A stretch of 64,000 bases of DNA from Devosia equisanguinis (GTDB lineage: Bacteria > Pseudomonadota > Alphaproteobacteria > Rhizobiales > Devosiaceae). Shown piece by piece: positions 42,347 through 50,964 of this stretch. Numbering within the stretch: the first letter of the stretch is position 1; every line of letters begins with the position of its first letter. Location of the stretch: positions 1 through 64,000 of the forward strand of contig NZ_UZWD01000035.1 of assembly GCF_900631955.1 (NCBI RefSeq), given 5' to 3'. A program made the translations under genes and the position numbers. The notes below the pieces were generated by a model. It did no database searches. It saw only the letters and a program-made list of their open reading frames with translations, and was not told the origin of the DNA.

Positions 42347-43390
42347 CTAGTGGCCGGCCTGGGCAAAGCGCATCGGCGACATGCCGGTCCAGCCCCGGAA
42401 GGCCCTGCAGAACGCGGCGGCATCGGCATAGCCAAGCCGGGCTGCTGCCTCAATCAATGGCATATGGCCGCCGCGCAACAGGGATCGCGCGCGCAGGAGG
42501 CGCTGTTGTTGCACAAGGTCGCGAAAGCTGGTTCCGGCTTCCTCCAGATGTCGACGCAAGCTGCGCTCGGACGTGTGCATTTCCAGCGCCACTGTGGCGA
42601 TATCGAGCGGCGCCCGCCCCATACGGCGATTGATGATCGCCACTGTGGCCTCGACAATTCCGGTGGTTTCAGACGCGCCATTGTCCTGTCTCATCAGATC
42701 GACCAAGTGCCGCTCCAAGACTTTCGCACCCCCGCCTGCACCGTGACCGAGCGGCCGTTCAAGGTCCGAGTTGGCGACGACCAGGCGGTTCGCATCGCAC
42801 GACCCAAAGACCGGCGCATCGAAAAAGGCGCGCAGCGGCCGCTTGTCGGCAGGCAGGACATGCTCGAATTCCACCGTCTCCGGCGACCAATGGGCAAAGC
42901 CGGCCTGGCGTCCCAGCGTCACCAGCGCAGCAAGCGTCAGCTCTGCGTCCTGCCGGCGCGGCCAGATGCTCGGATCGTCGATGACATAGGTGTAGTGCGT
43001 GACGTCCTCATGCCGCTCGATGAGGAACCGCGTATTGATCTGCCACAGGCCCTGAAAGCCGCCATAGAGCTCGAACACCTCGCGCAATGTGCCGGCATTT
43101 GCCAAGAGAGCGCAAAAGGGCCCGAGGCTACGCTGATCGAAGCGCCGTCCGATATCGAAGCCGAGATAGGGGTTGTTGGTCTGCTCGGCTGCGTCCTCCA
43201 GCAATTCGGTGTGGCACCGGAGCGGCACCCAGGCGTAGGGGGACGCGATGTCGGAGGAGGTCAGGCCATGGCGTCCAAGCGTGGCGCCTATCGGCTGGTG
43301 CAGCCGCTGCAACTCGTTCAGGGTAGGTTCGAGGAAAAAGGCACGAATGGCAGACTGTCCATGCATCGTGCCAATAGTCTCACAGCGCAT
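42347..43390 (-). CDS. AraC family transcriptional regulator (OruR/Arabinose_bd type)
   Basis: A 347-residue regulator with an N-terminal Arabinose_bd-type domain (LQRLHQPIGATLGRHGL, NPYLGFDIGRRF, LGPFCALLANAGTLREV) and a C-terminal double helix-turn-helix (LDIATVALEMHTSERSLRRHL and EAAARLGYADAAAFCRAFRGW). The last motif, WTGMSPMRF, is typical. ATG 43390 is chosen because GGGGAGA lies 5 nt upstream. It converges with the MBL gene and is the best candidate to bind the 21-bp-spaced repeat at 41221-41254 and switch on the amine oxidase. Confidence 0.9.
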   Translation of the reverse strand: MRCETIGTMHGQSAIRAFFLEPTLNELQRLHQPIGATLGRHGLTSSDIASPYAWVPLRCHTELLEDAAEQTNNPYLGFDIGRRFDQRSLGPFCALLANAGTLREVFELYGGFQGLWQINTRFLIERHEDVTHYTYVIDDPSIWPRRQDAELTLAALVTLGRQAGFAHWSPETVEFEHVLPADKRPLRAFFDAPVFGSCDANRLVVANSDLERPLGHGAGGGAKVLERHLVDLMRQDNGASETTGIVEATVAIINRRMGRAPLDIATVALEMHTSERSLRRHLEEAGTSFRDLVQQQRLLRARSLLRGGHMPLIEAAARLGYADAAAFCRAFRGWTGMSPMRFAQAGH

Positions 43391-43542
43391 ATCCGTCTCC
43401 CCGACTGGGCCGAGGCGAATTTTGATCGCGCTTCGGCAGGACCGATACACAAAGGATAAGTGCACTGGCATTGGCGTCTAGCCTTGGAGCGCAACCATGG
43501 CGGCCAGACTGGGCAGCGACACCGATCGTGAGCGGCGGCTGG

Positions 43543-43561
43543 CAAAAGCCCAGATTGGGCT
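43543..43561 (-). terminator. Intrinsic terminator of the nucleoside-transporter operon
   Basis: On the minus strand AGCCCA, loop ATC, TGGGCT is followed directly by TTT. It lies about 45 bp beyond the stop codon of the ADP-ribosylglycohydrolase gene and beyond a larger stem at 43567-43595. Confidence 0.55.
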
Positions 43562-43566
43562 AAGAA

Positions 43567-43595
43567 GCTGCGGTCAGCGCCATGCCGACCGCAGC
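43567..43595 (-). other. Large hairpin downstream of the ADP-ribosylglycohydrolase gene
   Basis: GCTGCGGTC (43567-43575) pairs perfectly with GACCGCAGC (43587-43595) around an 11-nt loop, 11 bp after the stop codon. It probably works with the T-tailed hairpin just beyond it to end the transcript. The rest of the 215-bp gap up to the AraC gene shows nothing else of note. Confidence 0.5.
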
Positions 43596-43605
43596 GCCAC
43601 GATGA

Positions 43606-44991
43606 TCAGCGGCCGATTGCGGCCGCTTCCAGGGTTTGTTGGACGAGGTCGTCAAAGGCGATCTTTGCCGGGCGGCGCATATATGTGACGATGTCGTCCT
43701 TGATCAGCGGTGCGTACCAGCGTTCCGCAATCACGCTGCTGCGCTTCTGGATGCCCAGCACGCAAAGCATCTGCGCGGCATTGCAGTCAACGTCGTGGCC
43801 AATGCCGCAGATGATCTCGAGTGTCCGATCGAAATCGCCCTCGCCGAACCACAGGGCCACCACCTGGGCTGCGGCATTGGGATAGACGTGGATCCAGTTA
43901 TATTCGATATATTCGGCATCGCACTTGGCCCAGGCCGTCTGCCAGTCAGGGGAATTGCGGCACGCATCGAGCGCGAAGGCCAGCACGGCGCCATATTCGG
44001 TCGCGGTGGAGAACAGCGCGCAGGTTGAGACCAGCAGGTCCTGAGTGTCCGAAAGTGTATAGGCACGCGCGGCCAGCACGGCGTTGAATACCTCCCCCAG
44101 GATGCCATTGCCGGCGGCGGATACTTCCGCGTCGATATAGGCAAGGCGGGCGGCTTCGCGGGCGCGACCCGGCGCAACCATGCCGCAAATGGTGCCGCGC
44201 ATCTGGCCGCCGATCCATTCGTCGAACGGGTTTTCGAGCCAGCCGCTGACCGGCGGCATGATACCGCGGCGGATATTGTTGAGCGCAATGCCTTCCGCCG
44301 ACCAGCCCATGGGGATCATGCCGGTCCAGCGCGCCGCAATATCGGCACCGGTAATGGCAGCGCCCTTTTCGCGATAGGCCTCGAGGAAAGCGAGCTCGAA
44401 CGTAATGTCGTCGTTATAGGTGTTGGGTTCGCGCACATAGTCGCGGATAGGGCCGAAGACGTCAGCGATATTTTCCGCCGTATAGCCCTCGAGCGCCGTA
44501 CCCGCTGCCGCGCCGACCAGCTGCCCCAGCCAGGCCGCGCGGGTCTGGTCGGCAAAATCGGCCCCGGCGACATCGACGGCCTCGTCTTCGGGCCAATGGG
44601 TCGCCGCGTCGAACTCCGCCCAGCTCTGGTAGCGCAGGGTCTTTTGAGAGGCATGCTCGGGATCGGGCTTGGCCGCCTGCATGATGGCGCGCAGGCGCAT
44701 ATCGATCATGTAAAGCTGTTCGAAATCGGCCGCATCGACCGCCTTGAGGCCATCGGCCAGCAAGTCGTGGTACGGCGCGAGGACGTAGCCCTTGCTCTCC
44801 AGCGACTGCAAGGCGCCGGCCATCAGGCATTCGGGCGCGGCCGAGCCTGGCACATTGCTCTTCCAGAACATGGCCAGCATCGCATCGCCAGCAGCCATCA
44901 CGGCGCTGGCGTCCCAGGTTTGCTCCTCGGCGCTGCGCACCACCGGCTTGGTGTTGCGCAGGAGGTCGCGGGTAAGTTCCCAGGCTTTCAT
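43606..44991 (-). CDS. ADP-ribosylglycohydrolase family protein
   Basis: A 461-residue protein of the ADP-ribosylglycohydrolase (DraG/ARH) family. The two metal-binding acidic motifs are visible: NDDITFELAF about a third of the way in and GIGHDVDCNAA near the C-terminus. Family members remove ADP-ribose or cleave related N- or O-glycosidic bonds using two magnesium ions. It is longer than DraG (about 300 residues) because of an extra N-terminal part of about 150 residues. Start at 44991 with AAGGA upstream. It is the last gene of a nucleoside-type ABC operon, so it may cleave an imported nucleoside or ADP-ribose-like compound in place of a protein target. Confidence 0.83.
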   Translation of the reverse strand: MKAWELTRDLLRNTKPVVRSAEEQTWDASAVMAAGDAMLAMFWKSNVPGSAAPECLMAGALQSLESKGYVLAPYHDLLADGLKAVDAADFEQLYMIDMRLRAIMQAAKPDPEHASQKTLRYQSWAEFDAATHWPEDEAVDVAGADFADQTRAAWLGQLVGAAAGTALEGYTAENIADVFGPIRDYVREPNTYNDDITFELAFLEAYREKGAAITGADIAARWTGMIPMGWSAEGIALNNIRRGIMPPVSGWLENPFDEWIGGQMRGTICGMVAPGRAREAARLAYIDAEVSAAGNGILGEVFNAVLAARAYTLSDTQDLLVSTCALFSTATEYGAVLAFALDACRNSPDWQTAWAKCDAEYIEYNWIHVYPNAAAQVVALWFGEGDFDRTLEIICGIGHDVDCNAAQMLCVLGIQKRSSVIAERWYAPLIKDDIVTYMRRPAKIAFDDLVQQTLEAAAIGR

Positions 44992-45010
44992 TGGTCTCGT
45001 CCTTGATGGT

Positions 45011-45934
45011 TCAGGAATGGGTGCGGGCCTTGGCCTGTCGGCGCGCGGCATAGACGGTGAGCACGATCACCGGCACGATATAGGGGATCATCTGCATCAG
45101 CTCGTTGGGCAGTCCGAGGGCCTGCATGGTGATGGCAGTCGTTTCGGCGACGGCAAGCACGGCAGCGGCTGCAAATGTGCCCCAGGCCGTGCCCATGCCC
45201 ATCACCTCGGCGGCGATGGCGATAAAGCCGCGGCCGGCCGTCATGTTCTGGGCGAACCAGCTCACATAGCCCATCGAGAGATAGGCGCCGGCGGCGCCAC
45301 CGAACGCGCCGGAGATCATGAGCGCGAAAAGTTGGGTGCGATTACGGGATATGCCCGCCGCGGCAGCCGCCTTGGGGTCGGCACCGACGGCGCGGATATG
45401 CAGTCCGAACGGCGTCCGCGCCAGCATGATCGAGATAAGCGGCACGCAGGCAATGGCCAGATAGGTCAGCATGTGGTGACCCGAGAGCAGGCTGCCGAGA
45501 ACGGGAATGTCCCGCAGCAGCGGAATATGGATGGAGGGCAGGACGCCGCTTTGCAGGGCGCCGGACATGCCCTTGTCGCCGGTGGCCAGGAACAGGCCCA
45601 AGGTCGTCGCCGAGGCCGCAGCCAGGTTGAGCGCGATGCCGGTGATGATGAAATGCGTCCCCAGCCCATTGATCGCCATGGCCATCAGCGCGCCAAGCGC
45701 GGCACCACAGGCGATGGCGGCAAGGAGCCCGATCATCGGCGTGCCGGTCCAGGCGCTGGCCAGCACCCCGACCAGGGCACCGGACAGCATCATGCCTTCC
45801 ATGCCGATATTGAGCACGCCGGCACGGTCGGAAATCAGCACGCCAAGAGCGGCGAGCAGCAGCGGTGTCATCACCCGCAGCACGGTGGCGAACAGTGCCG
45901 GATCGGAGATCGAGGACCAGATGGCGTCGCTCAT
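45011..45934 (-). CDS. ABC transporter permease, nucleoside type (NupQ/YufQ-like)
   Basis: A 307-residue permease of the BPD_transp_2 family with about eight hydrophobic helices. Typical are LISDRAGVLNIGMEGMMLSGA, SHOWN also in BmpA-partner permeases, and FGLHIRAVGADPKAAAAAG, the cytoplasmic coupling loop. It pairs with the permease encoded just upstream, overlapping it by 4 bp. By family the substrate is a purine nucleoside or similar compound. Confidence 0.9.
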   Translation of the reverse strand: MSDAIWSSISDPALFATVLRVMTPLLLAALGVLISDRAGVLNIGMEGMMLSGALVGVLASAWTGTPMIGLLAAIACGAALGALMAMAINGLGTHFIITGIALNLAAASATTLGLFLATGDKGMSGALQSGVLPSIHIPLLRDIPVLGSLLSGHHMLTYLAIACVPLISIMLARTPFGLHIRAVGADPKAAAAAGISRNRTQLFALMISGAFGGAAGAYLSMGYVSWFAQNMTAGRGFIAIAAEVMGMGTAWGTFAAAAVLAVAETTAITMQALGLPNELMQMIPYIVPVIVLTVYAARRQAKARTHS

Positions 45935-46998
45935 AGTGCCTGCTCCTGGCCCTTGATGTCGCGGATCAGCCGCAGGAAGGCGGGATGGCGGAAAATGGCG
46001 GTGGCGGTGACCACCAGCATAATGGCGGCGGTGACGAGGCCGACGACTTCGCTCGGGACAGCCAGGTTGCGCGCCAGCATGTCGCCACCCACCTGCAGAT
46101 AGGCGAGGAACAAGGCGGCCGGGATGACGAGGAAGGGGTTTTCGCGCGCCAGGATGGCGATGGTGATGCCGGTCCAGCCGTGGCCGGGCAGGGCGGTCCA
46201 GGAAAAGCGGTTGTAGAGCCCGAGCACCTCGATGGCGCCCGCCATGCCGGCCACGAGCCCGCCAATGATCTGTGCGCGCATGACGAGAGCGCCGCTATTG
46301 AGGCCCAGATGCTGGGCAAATCCGGGGCCGGCGCCGACAATGCGCAGATTGAGGCCGCCCCGGGTACCATAGAGCCAGATGCCGCCAATGATGCAGGCCG
46401 CGAAAGCCACGATCACACCGGTATGCAAGCGCGTTCCCGCCATCAGGCGCTCAAGGGTGAAATCGCCCGGCAACCGGTGGGACATCAGTGCCCCGGCATT
46501 GGGATCGCGCAGGTAGTAGTTCAGGATGAAGATGCCGGCATAGAGGAAGGCGAAGTTGAGCACGAGCGAGTTGACCATTTCGGAGGCGCCGAAGCGGACC
46601 TTGAGATAGCCAGGCACCGAGCAGGCGAATGACCCGACCAGCGCGCCGACGAGAATGGCAATGGGGGCAGCGATCATGCCGGTAAGGGGCAGGAACAGGG
46701 CCGCCGCCGTGGCCGCAATGCCACCCAGGAAGAAGCTCCCCTCGACGCCCAGGTTGAAACTGCCGGCCCGGAAGATCAGTGTCGCGGCAAGGCCTGTCAG
46801 CATGGTAGGCGTGGCGAGTTCCAAGACGTTGCCAAGATGGCGCATCGTGCCAAAAGGCCCAAGAAGAAAGAGGCCGAGGACCTGCGCCGGGTCGGGTTGC
46901 GACAACGCGACGGGAACCAGCACGGCCAGGATCACCACGGCGATGACCAGTGCTGTCAGAGCAAATTCTGTAAGGCCGGCAAGGGCTGAACGGATCAT
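45931..46998 (-). CDS. ABC transporter permease, nucleoside type (NupP/YufP-like)
   Basis: A 355-residue inner-membrane permease, with segments ATLIFRAGSFNLGVEGSFFL and GGLNLRIVGAGPGFAQHLG that mark the NupP class. Start at ATG 46998 overlaps the ATPase stop codon by 4 bp. A longer frame reaching 47529 runs opposite to nothing useful and inside the ATPase gene, so it is dismissed. It forms the channel with the NupQ-like partner. Confidence 0.9.
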   Translation of the reverse strand: MIRSALAGLTEFALTALVIAVVILAVLVPVALSQPDPAQVLGLFLLGPFGTMRHLGNVLELATPTMLTGLAATLIFRAGSFNLGVEGSFFLGGIAATAAALFLPLTGMIAAPIAILVGALVGSFACSVPGYLKVRFGASEMVNSLVLNFAFLYAGIFILNYYLRDPNAGALMSHRLPGDFTLERLMAGTRLHTGVIVAFAACIIGGIWLYGTRGGLNLRIVGAGPGFAQHLGLNSGALVMRAQIIGGLVAGMAGAIEVLGLYNRFSWTALPGHGWTGITIAILARENPFLVIPAALFLAYLQVGGDMLARNLAVPSEVVGLVTAAIMLVVTATAIFRHPAFLRLIRDIKGQEQAL

Positions 46999-48530
46999 GC
47001 GGCCTGCTCCAGTCCGAGCATGTAGGGGCCCAATGCTGCCGGGGTCAGGCCGGCAGCATTGGGCAGGTCGGCCACGATGCGCCCATTGAAGAGCACCACA
47101 ACGCGGTCGGCCAATCTCAGAAGTTCGTCGAGGTCTGCGGTGACCAGCAGCACGGCGGCGCCCGAGCGGGCGACGGCATCGATGCGGGAATGCAGGAATG
47201 CAGCCGACGCCACGTCGATGCCGCGCGTCGGCTGATCGGCGATGAGCAGGCGCGGCGAGCCGGCCAGTTCGCGAGCCGCGATCAGCTTTTGCGCATTGCC
47301 GCCGGACAGGGAATCCAGTCTTTCGGTGATGCCACGCATGCGCACGGCAAACGTGCGAACCATGGCACCGACATGCTTGCGGATCGCGCCGCGCCTGAGG
47401 AAGGGGCCCCATTGCAGGCCGCGGTCTCCATCGGTGCCGGCAATGGCATTGTCGATCAGCGTCAGGCTGGGTGTGCCGCCCTGTGTGAACCGATCGGCAG
47501 GTAGATAGGCCAGCCCGGACTTTCGCCATTCGGCGATGCTGGCCTTGTCCATGGCCTGCCCCTCGAAGCGGATCGAGCCGGTGCTTGCCCGCATCTGCCC
47601 GCTCAGCAGGGCCACGAGGCCGCGCTGGCCTGAGCCATCCACGCCGGCAATGCCGACGATCTCGTTGGCGCCGATCTTCAGTGAGATATTGCTCAGCCGA
47701 TCGGCAGTGTCACGTGTCTGCGTCGTCACATCAGCGATCTCCACCAGCGGCGCACCGCCGGATGCGCCAGCCTCGCGGCGGACGATCTCGATATCGCGGC
47801 CCATCACCATGCGGGTGATTTCGGCATCGCTGACCTCGGCCAGCGGCAATGTCGCGACCACACTGCCGGCGCGCAGCACCGTGACCATATCGGCCAGGGC
47901 GCGCACTTCGTGCAGCTTGTGCGAGATGAAGAGAATGGTGATGCCGCTGTCCCTCAGGGCGCGCAAGCGGACGAACAACTCTTCGATTTCCGGCGGCGAC
48001 AGCACGGCAGTCGGTTCATCAAGGATGAGCAGGCGCGTTTGGCGCGCCAGCGCCTTGAGAATTTCGACCTTTTGTTGGGCCGCGACCGAAAGGGTTTCTA
48101 TGCGCGCATCGGGAGCGACATCGAGCTCGTAGCGGTTGCTCAGCTCGATGACCTGCTCCCGGGCGCGACGCCGGTCGATGAAGACGCCCGCACGCGGTTC
48201 GTGACCCAGAATGATGTTCTCGGTCACGGTGAGTGGCGCGACCAGCGAAAAATGCTGGTGCACCATGCCGATACCGTTGCGGCCGGCAAAGTCGGGTGCC
48301 GCCGTATCGACGGCGGCACCGTCTAGAAGAACCTGTCCGGCGCTGTGGGGCTCAAGGCCGAACAGGATCTTCATCAGCGTGGATTTGCCCGCGCCGTTTT
48401 CGCCGCAGATGGCGTGGATCGACCCCTTGCGAATGTCGAAAGTGGCATCATTGAGGGCCACCGTGCCGTTCGGATAGGTCTTGGAGACCTTCTCGAACAC
48501 AACGATCGGAACGGGCGACGTCATCTGCAC
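46995..48530 (-). CDS. ABC transporter ATP-binding protein, nucleoside/sugar type (NupO-like)
   Basis: A 511-residue protein with two ABC domains. Domain one has GENGAGKSTLMKILFG and LILDEPTAVLSPPE, with a variant signature LSVAAQQKVEILKAL. Domain two has GVDGSGQRGLVALLSG (a relaxed P-loop), LSGGNAQKLIAAREL and LLIADQPTRGID. The first GTG (48530) has AGGA 5 nt upstream; the ATG at 48524 is an alternative two codons later. It energises the two nucleoside-type permeases and lies 12 bp after the binding-protein gene. Confidence 0.92.
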   Translation of the reverse strand: MQMTSPVPIVVFEKVSKTYPNGTVALNDATFDIRKGSIHAICGENGAGKSTLMKILFGLEPHSAGQVLLDGAAVDTAAPDFAGRNGIGMVHQHFSLVAPLTVTENIILGHEPRAGVFIDRRRAREQVIELSNRYELDVAPDARIETLSVAAQQKVEILKALARQTRLLILDEPTAVLSPPEIEELFVRLRALRDSGITILFISHKLHEVRALADMVTVLRAGSVVATLPLAEVSDAEITRMVMGRDIEIVRREAGASGGAPLVEIADVTTQTRDTADRLSNISLKIGANEIVGIAGVDGSGQRGLVALLSGQMRASTGSIRFEGQAMDKASIAEWRKSGLAYLPADRFTQGGTPSLTLIDNAIAGTDGDRGLQWGPFLRRGAIRKHVGAMVRTFAVRMRGITERLDSLSGGNAQKLIAARELAGSPRLLIADQPTRGIDVASAAFLHSRIDAVARSGAAVLLVTADLDELLRLADRVVVLFNGRIVADLPNAAGLTPAALGPYMLGLEQAA

Positions 48531-48542
48531 AATCGTCCTGGT

Positions 48543-49652
48543 TTATGGGCGAACGCTGTCACGCGTCGCGGCAATGGCGGCGCTATCCATGCCGAAGGCC
48601 GTGGGCACCTGGATTTCGCCCGCCGCAATGGCGGCCTTGGCGGCTTCGATTGCAGCAACGGTTTCGGGCGATGCCAGTTTTTCAAAATTGCCGGTTTCGA
48701 CGATGCCGACAGCGCCTTCCGCCAGGCCTACGGTTTCGGCGGTGCCGAAGGGCAATTTGCCCTCGCGGTACATTTCATAGGCCCGCACCAGGCTGACATC
48801 GACATTCTTGAGTACCGAGCTCACGACGCGGCTGGCCAGCGCCGGATCGCTTTCGGCGAAAATGGCCTCCTGGTCGGAGTCGACGCCGAGGACGTATTGG
48901 TTGGTTTCTGCAGCAGCCGATACCTGGCCCAGCCCGGCCTGCGAGGCGGCAATAAAGCCGATGCCGACGCCGGCGCGGTACTGCGCCAAGCCGAGTTCCT
49001 TGCCCTTGGCAGCATCGGTGAACGAGCCGGCATAGGAGACGGAAACCTTGACGTCCGGGTTCACCGACTGCGCACCGGCAATATAGCCGATGAGGAAGTC
49101 GTTGATCACCGGAATATCCATGCCGCCGAGGAAGCCGAGATTCTTGCCCGTGCCGTCCGGCAGACCATTCTGCAGCAGGCTGGCGGCGAGAATGCCACCG
49201 AGATAGGAGCCCTCGTTCTGCTTGTACTGTATGGAATAGACATTGGCATAAGCGCCGCCGTCATAGGGGAGGGAGGCGTCGAAGAGAATGTACTTATTGT
49301 CAGGATAGAGCTCGGCCACGTCGCCCAGGGTTTCCGACAGCGAGAAGGTGCCGCCGATGATCAGGTCCCAGTCTTGTTCCGAGACTTCAAGCAGGGCCGG
49401 TTCCCAACCGGTCGGATCGTCGCCGATCTCGAGAACGCGGGTTTCGACATCGTCGCCATAGGTGGCCTTGATCTGCTCAAGGCCGCGATTGGCCGAATCG
49501 AAGAACGACTTGTCGCCCAGGGCGCCGTTGATCAGCAGCAGGATCTTGTCCTGCGCCATGGCGCCTGCCTGTGTCGCGACGAGCAAGGTCGCCACGCTGA
49601 CCAAGCCGAGAAGCGCGCGGCGCGCATGAGTTCCGTTTTTCGCCTTGACCAT
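48543..49652 (-). CDS. BMP family ABC transporter substrate-binding protein
   Basis: A 369-residue periplasmic binding protein of the BMP (basic membrane protein, Med/PnrA) family. A signal peptide is seen (ARRALLGLVSVATLLVATQAG, cleavage near AMAQ). The mature protein has LLLINGALGDKSFFDSANRG, a typical PnrA start, then WDLIIGGTFSLSETL, EGSYLGGILAASLLQ and LGVDSDQEAIF. GGGGAGG precedes ATG 49652. PnrA homologues bind purine nucleosides. It is the first gene of the operon and divergent from the LacI regulator. Confidence 0.9.
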   Translation of the reverse strand: MVKAKNGTHARRALLGLVSVATLLVATQAGAMAQDKILLLINGALGDKSFFDSANRGLEQIKATYGDDVETRVLEIGDDPTGWEPALLEVSEQDWDLIIGGTFSLSETLGDVAELYPDNKYILFDASLPYDGGAYANVYSIQYKQNEGSYLGGILAASLLQNGLPDGTGKNLGFLGGMDIPVINDFLIGYIAGAQSVNPDVKVSVSYAGSFTDAAKGKELGLAQYRAGVGIGFIAASQAGLGQVSAAAETNQYVLGVDSDQEAIFAESDPALASRVVSSVLKNVDVSLVRAYEMYREGKLPFGTAETVGLAEGAVGIVETGNFEKLASPETVAAIEAAKAAIAAGEIQVPTAFGMDSAAIAATRDSVRP

Positions 49653-49707
49653 GATGAACCTCCCCTGGTGCTTTTGGCATTCTCTTGAAACGGCCGCATA
49701 GCAGTCG

Positions 49708-49721
49708 TTTAATCGTGTAAA
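49708..49721. promoter_or_regulatory. Candidate LacI-family operator (TTTAATCGTGTAAA)
   Basis: A 14-bp dyad, TTTA-N2-CG-N2-TAAA with a central CG, the hallmark of LacI-family operators. It lies 56 bp upstream of the binding-protein start and 108 bp upstream of the LacI start, in the only region between them. Confidence 0.5.
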
Positions 49722-49828
49722 TGATAAGTCGGTGGCCCGGGGTTCTGTCAAGGGGCGTCGTGACGGACATTCAACCAGACTTGGCGACGCGGGATTTTTC
49801 CGCCAAGGGGTATCAGCGGGGTGATGCA

Positions 49829-50812
49829 ATGAGCCGACGACGAAGTCCAACGATCAAAGATGTGGCGAAGGCGGCGGGCGTATCTTCTGCCACCGTCTCC
49901 TACGTGCTGAACGGGCTCAACAAAGTCACCCCGGAAGTGGACGCTCTGGTGCGTCGTGCCGCCACCGAGATCGGCTATTCCCGCAACAATGCCGCGCGCG
50001 CTCTCAAGACCGGTCACCACCATCTGATCGGCTGCATTCTGCCCACGCTCACCAGCCCGGTCTTCCCCGAGATAGCCCAGGCCGTGCAGCGGCGTGCCGC
50101 ACACCATGGCTATGCGACGGTCGTGATCGATTCCGGCAACGAGCCCATGCGCGAGCTCGAAGTCATCGAGACCTTGGGGCGGCATGGCATTGATGGCGTC
50201 GTCGCGCTTTTGCATCCGAGCTTTCCCCTGGCGACACCGCCGCAATTACCGATGGTTTCGCTGGACGCGCCATTCCCTGGGCTCGATGGCGTCATGGCCG
50301 ACCACATCACCGGCGGCCGGCTGATGGCGGAGCATGTGGTTGGGCTTGGCCACCGCAGGGTGGGACTCCTGTCGGGCTTCCAGGAACACACCAGTAATCG
50401 CGAACGCCGCGATGGCTTCGTGCAGGGAGCCGGGGAACGACTGGATCTGGTCTGGGAAATCCAGGTCGATCTCGTGCCGCAGCTGCCGGACGCTGCGGTG
50501 GCCGCGATCGCGCGACGCGAGGTCAGCGTCATCGTCTGCGTCAATGATCTCGTCGCCATCGCTGCACTCAGTGCCTTGAAAAGTCTGGGATTGAGCGTGC
50601 CGGACGACGTTTCAGTCATCGGTTTCGATGACATGCAGTGGAGCAGCTGGCCCTTGATCAGCCTGACCACGGTGCGCCAGCCGCTCAACGTTCTGGGCGA
50701 ACGGGCCGTGGACCTGCTAGTTGAGCGGATATCGGGCACCAGCATGCCAATAACGGTTGAACGGCTGCCCGTTGAGCTGGTGGTGCGCACCAGCACAAAG
50801 GCCGTCGACTAG
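49829..50812 (+). CDS. LacI family transcriptional regulator
   Basis: A 327-residue repressor. The N-terminal helix-turn-helix and hinge read TIKDVAKAAGVSSATVSYVLNGLNKVTPEV and continue to NAARALKTG (given here as separate blocks TIKDVAKAAGVSSATVSYVL and NNAARALKTG). The C-terminal periplasmic-binding-protein-like domain includes GCILPTLTSPVFPEIAQ and ISVIGFDDMQWSSW-type text (VSVIGFDDMQWSSWPLI). ATG 49829 is preferred: GGGGTG lies a few bases upstream and the HTH then sits at residues 9-30. It is divergent from the nucleoside-type ABC operon and most likely represses it until a ligand binds. Confidence 0.9.
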   Translation: MSRRRSPTIKDVAKAAGVSSATVSYVLNGLNKVTPEVDALVRRAATEIGYSRNNAARALKTGHHHLIGCILPTLTSPVFPEIAQAVQRRAAHHGYATVVIDSGNEPMRELEVIETLGRHGIDGVVALLHPSFPLATPPQLPMVSLDAPFPGLDGVMADHITGGRLMAEHVVGLGHRRVGLLSGFQEHTSNRERRDGFVQGAGERLDLVWEIQVDLVPQLPDAAVAAIARREVSVIVCVNDLVAIAALSALKSLGLSVPDDVSVIGFDDMQWSSWPLISLTTVRQPLNVLGERAVDLLVERISGTSMPITVERLPVELVVRTSTKAVD

Positions 50813-50867
50813 CGGCAACCCCGGCATTTGTGCCTCGACTAGCGGCACCCCGGAGGCGCCTGGATCA

Positions 50868-50964
50868 TTTCAAACCGAGGCGGGCTCAGGGCAATTTCGC
50901 CTCTCTCCCTTTGGGGAGGGGATGCTAGAGCCGCTTTAACACCATTTTGAAACGCTCTAAAGCG
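50868..50964 (+). repeat. GC-rich intergenic hairpin repeat, copy 2, plus TAGAGC dyad
   Basis: Positions 50868-50921 align with copy 1 on its minus strand (TTTCAAA, GG-CTCAGGGC, TTTCGCCTC, then a CTCCC/GGGAG stem). It is followed by an inverted pair TAGAGC (50926-50931) and GCTCTA (50954-50959), with an alternative pair CGCTTTA/TAAAGCG. The dyad overlaps the stop codon of the convergent efflux gene. It may terminate both lacI-type and efflux transcription. Confidence 0.55.
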
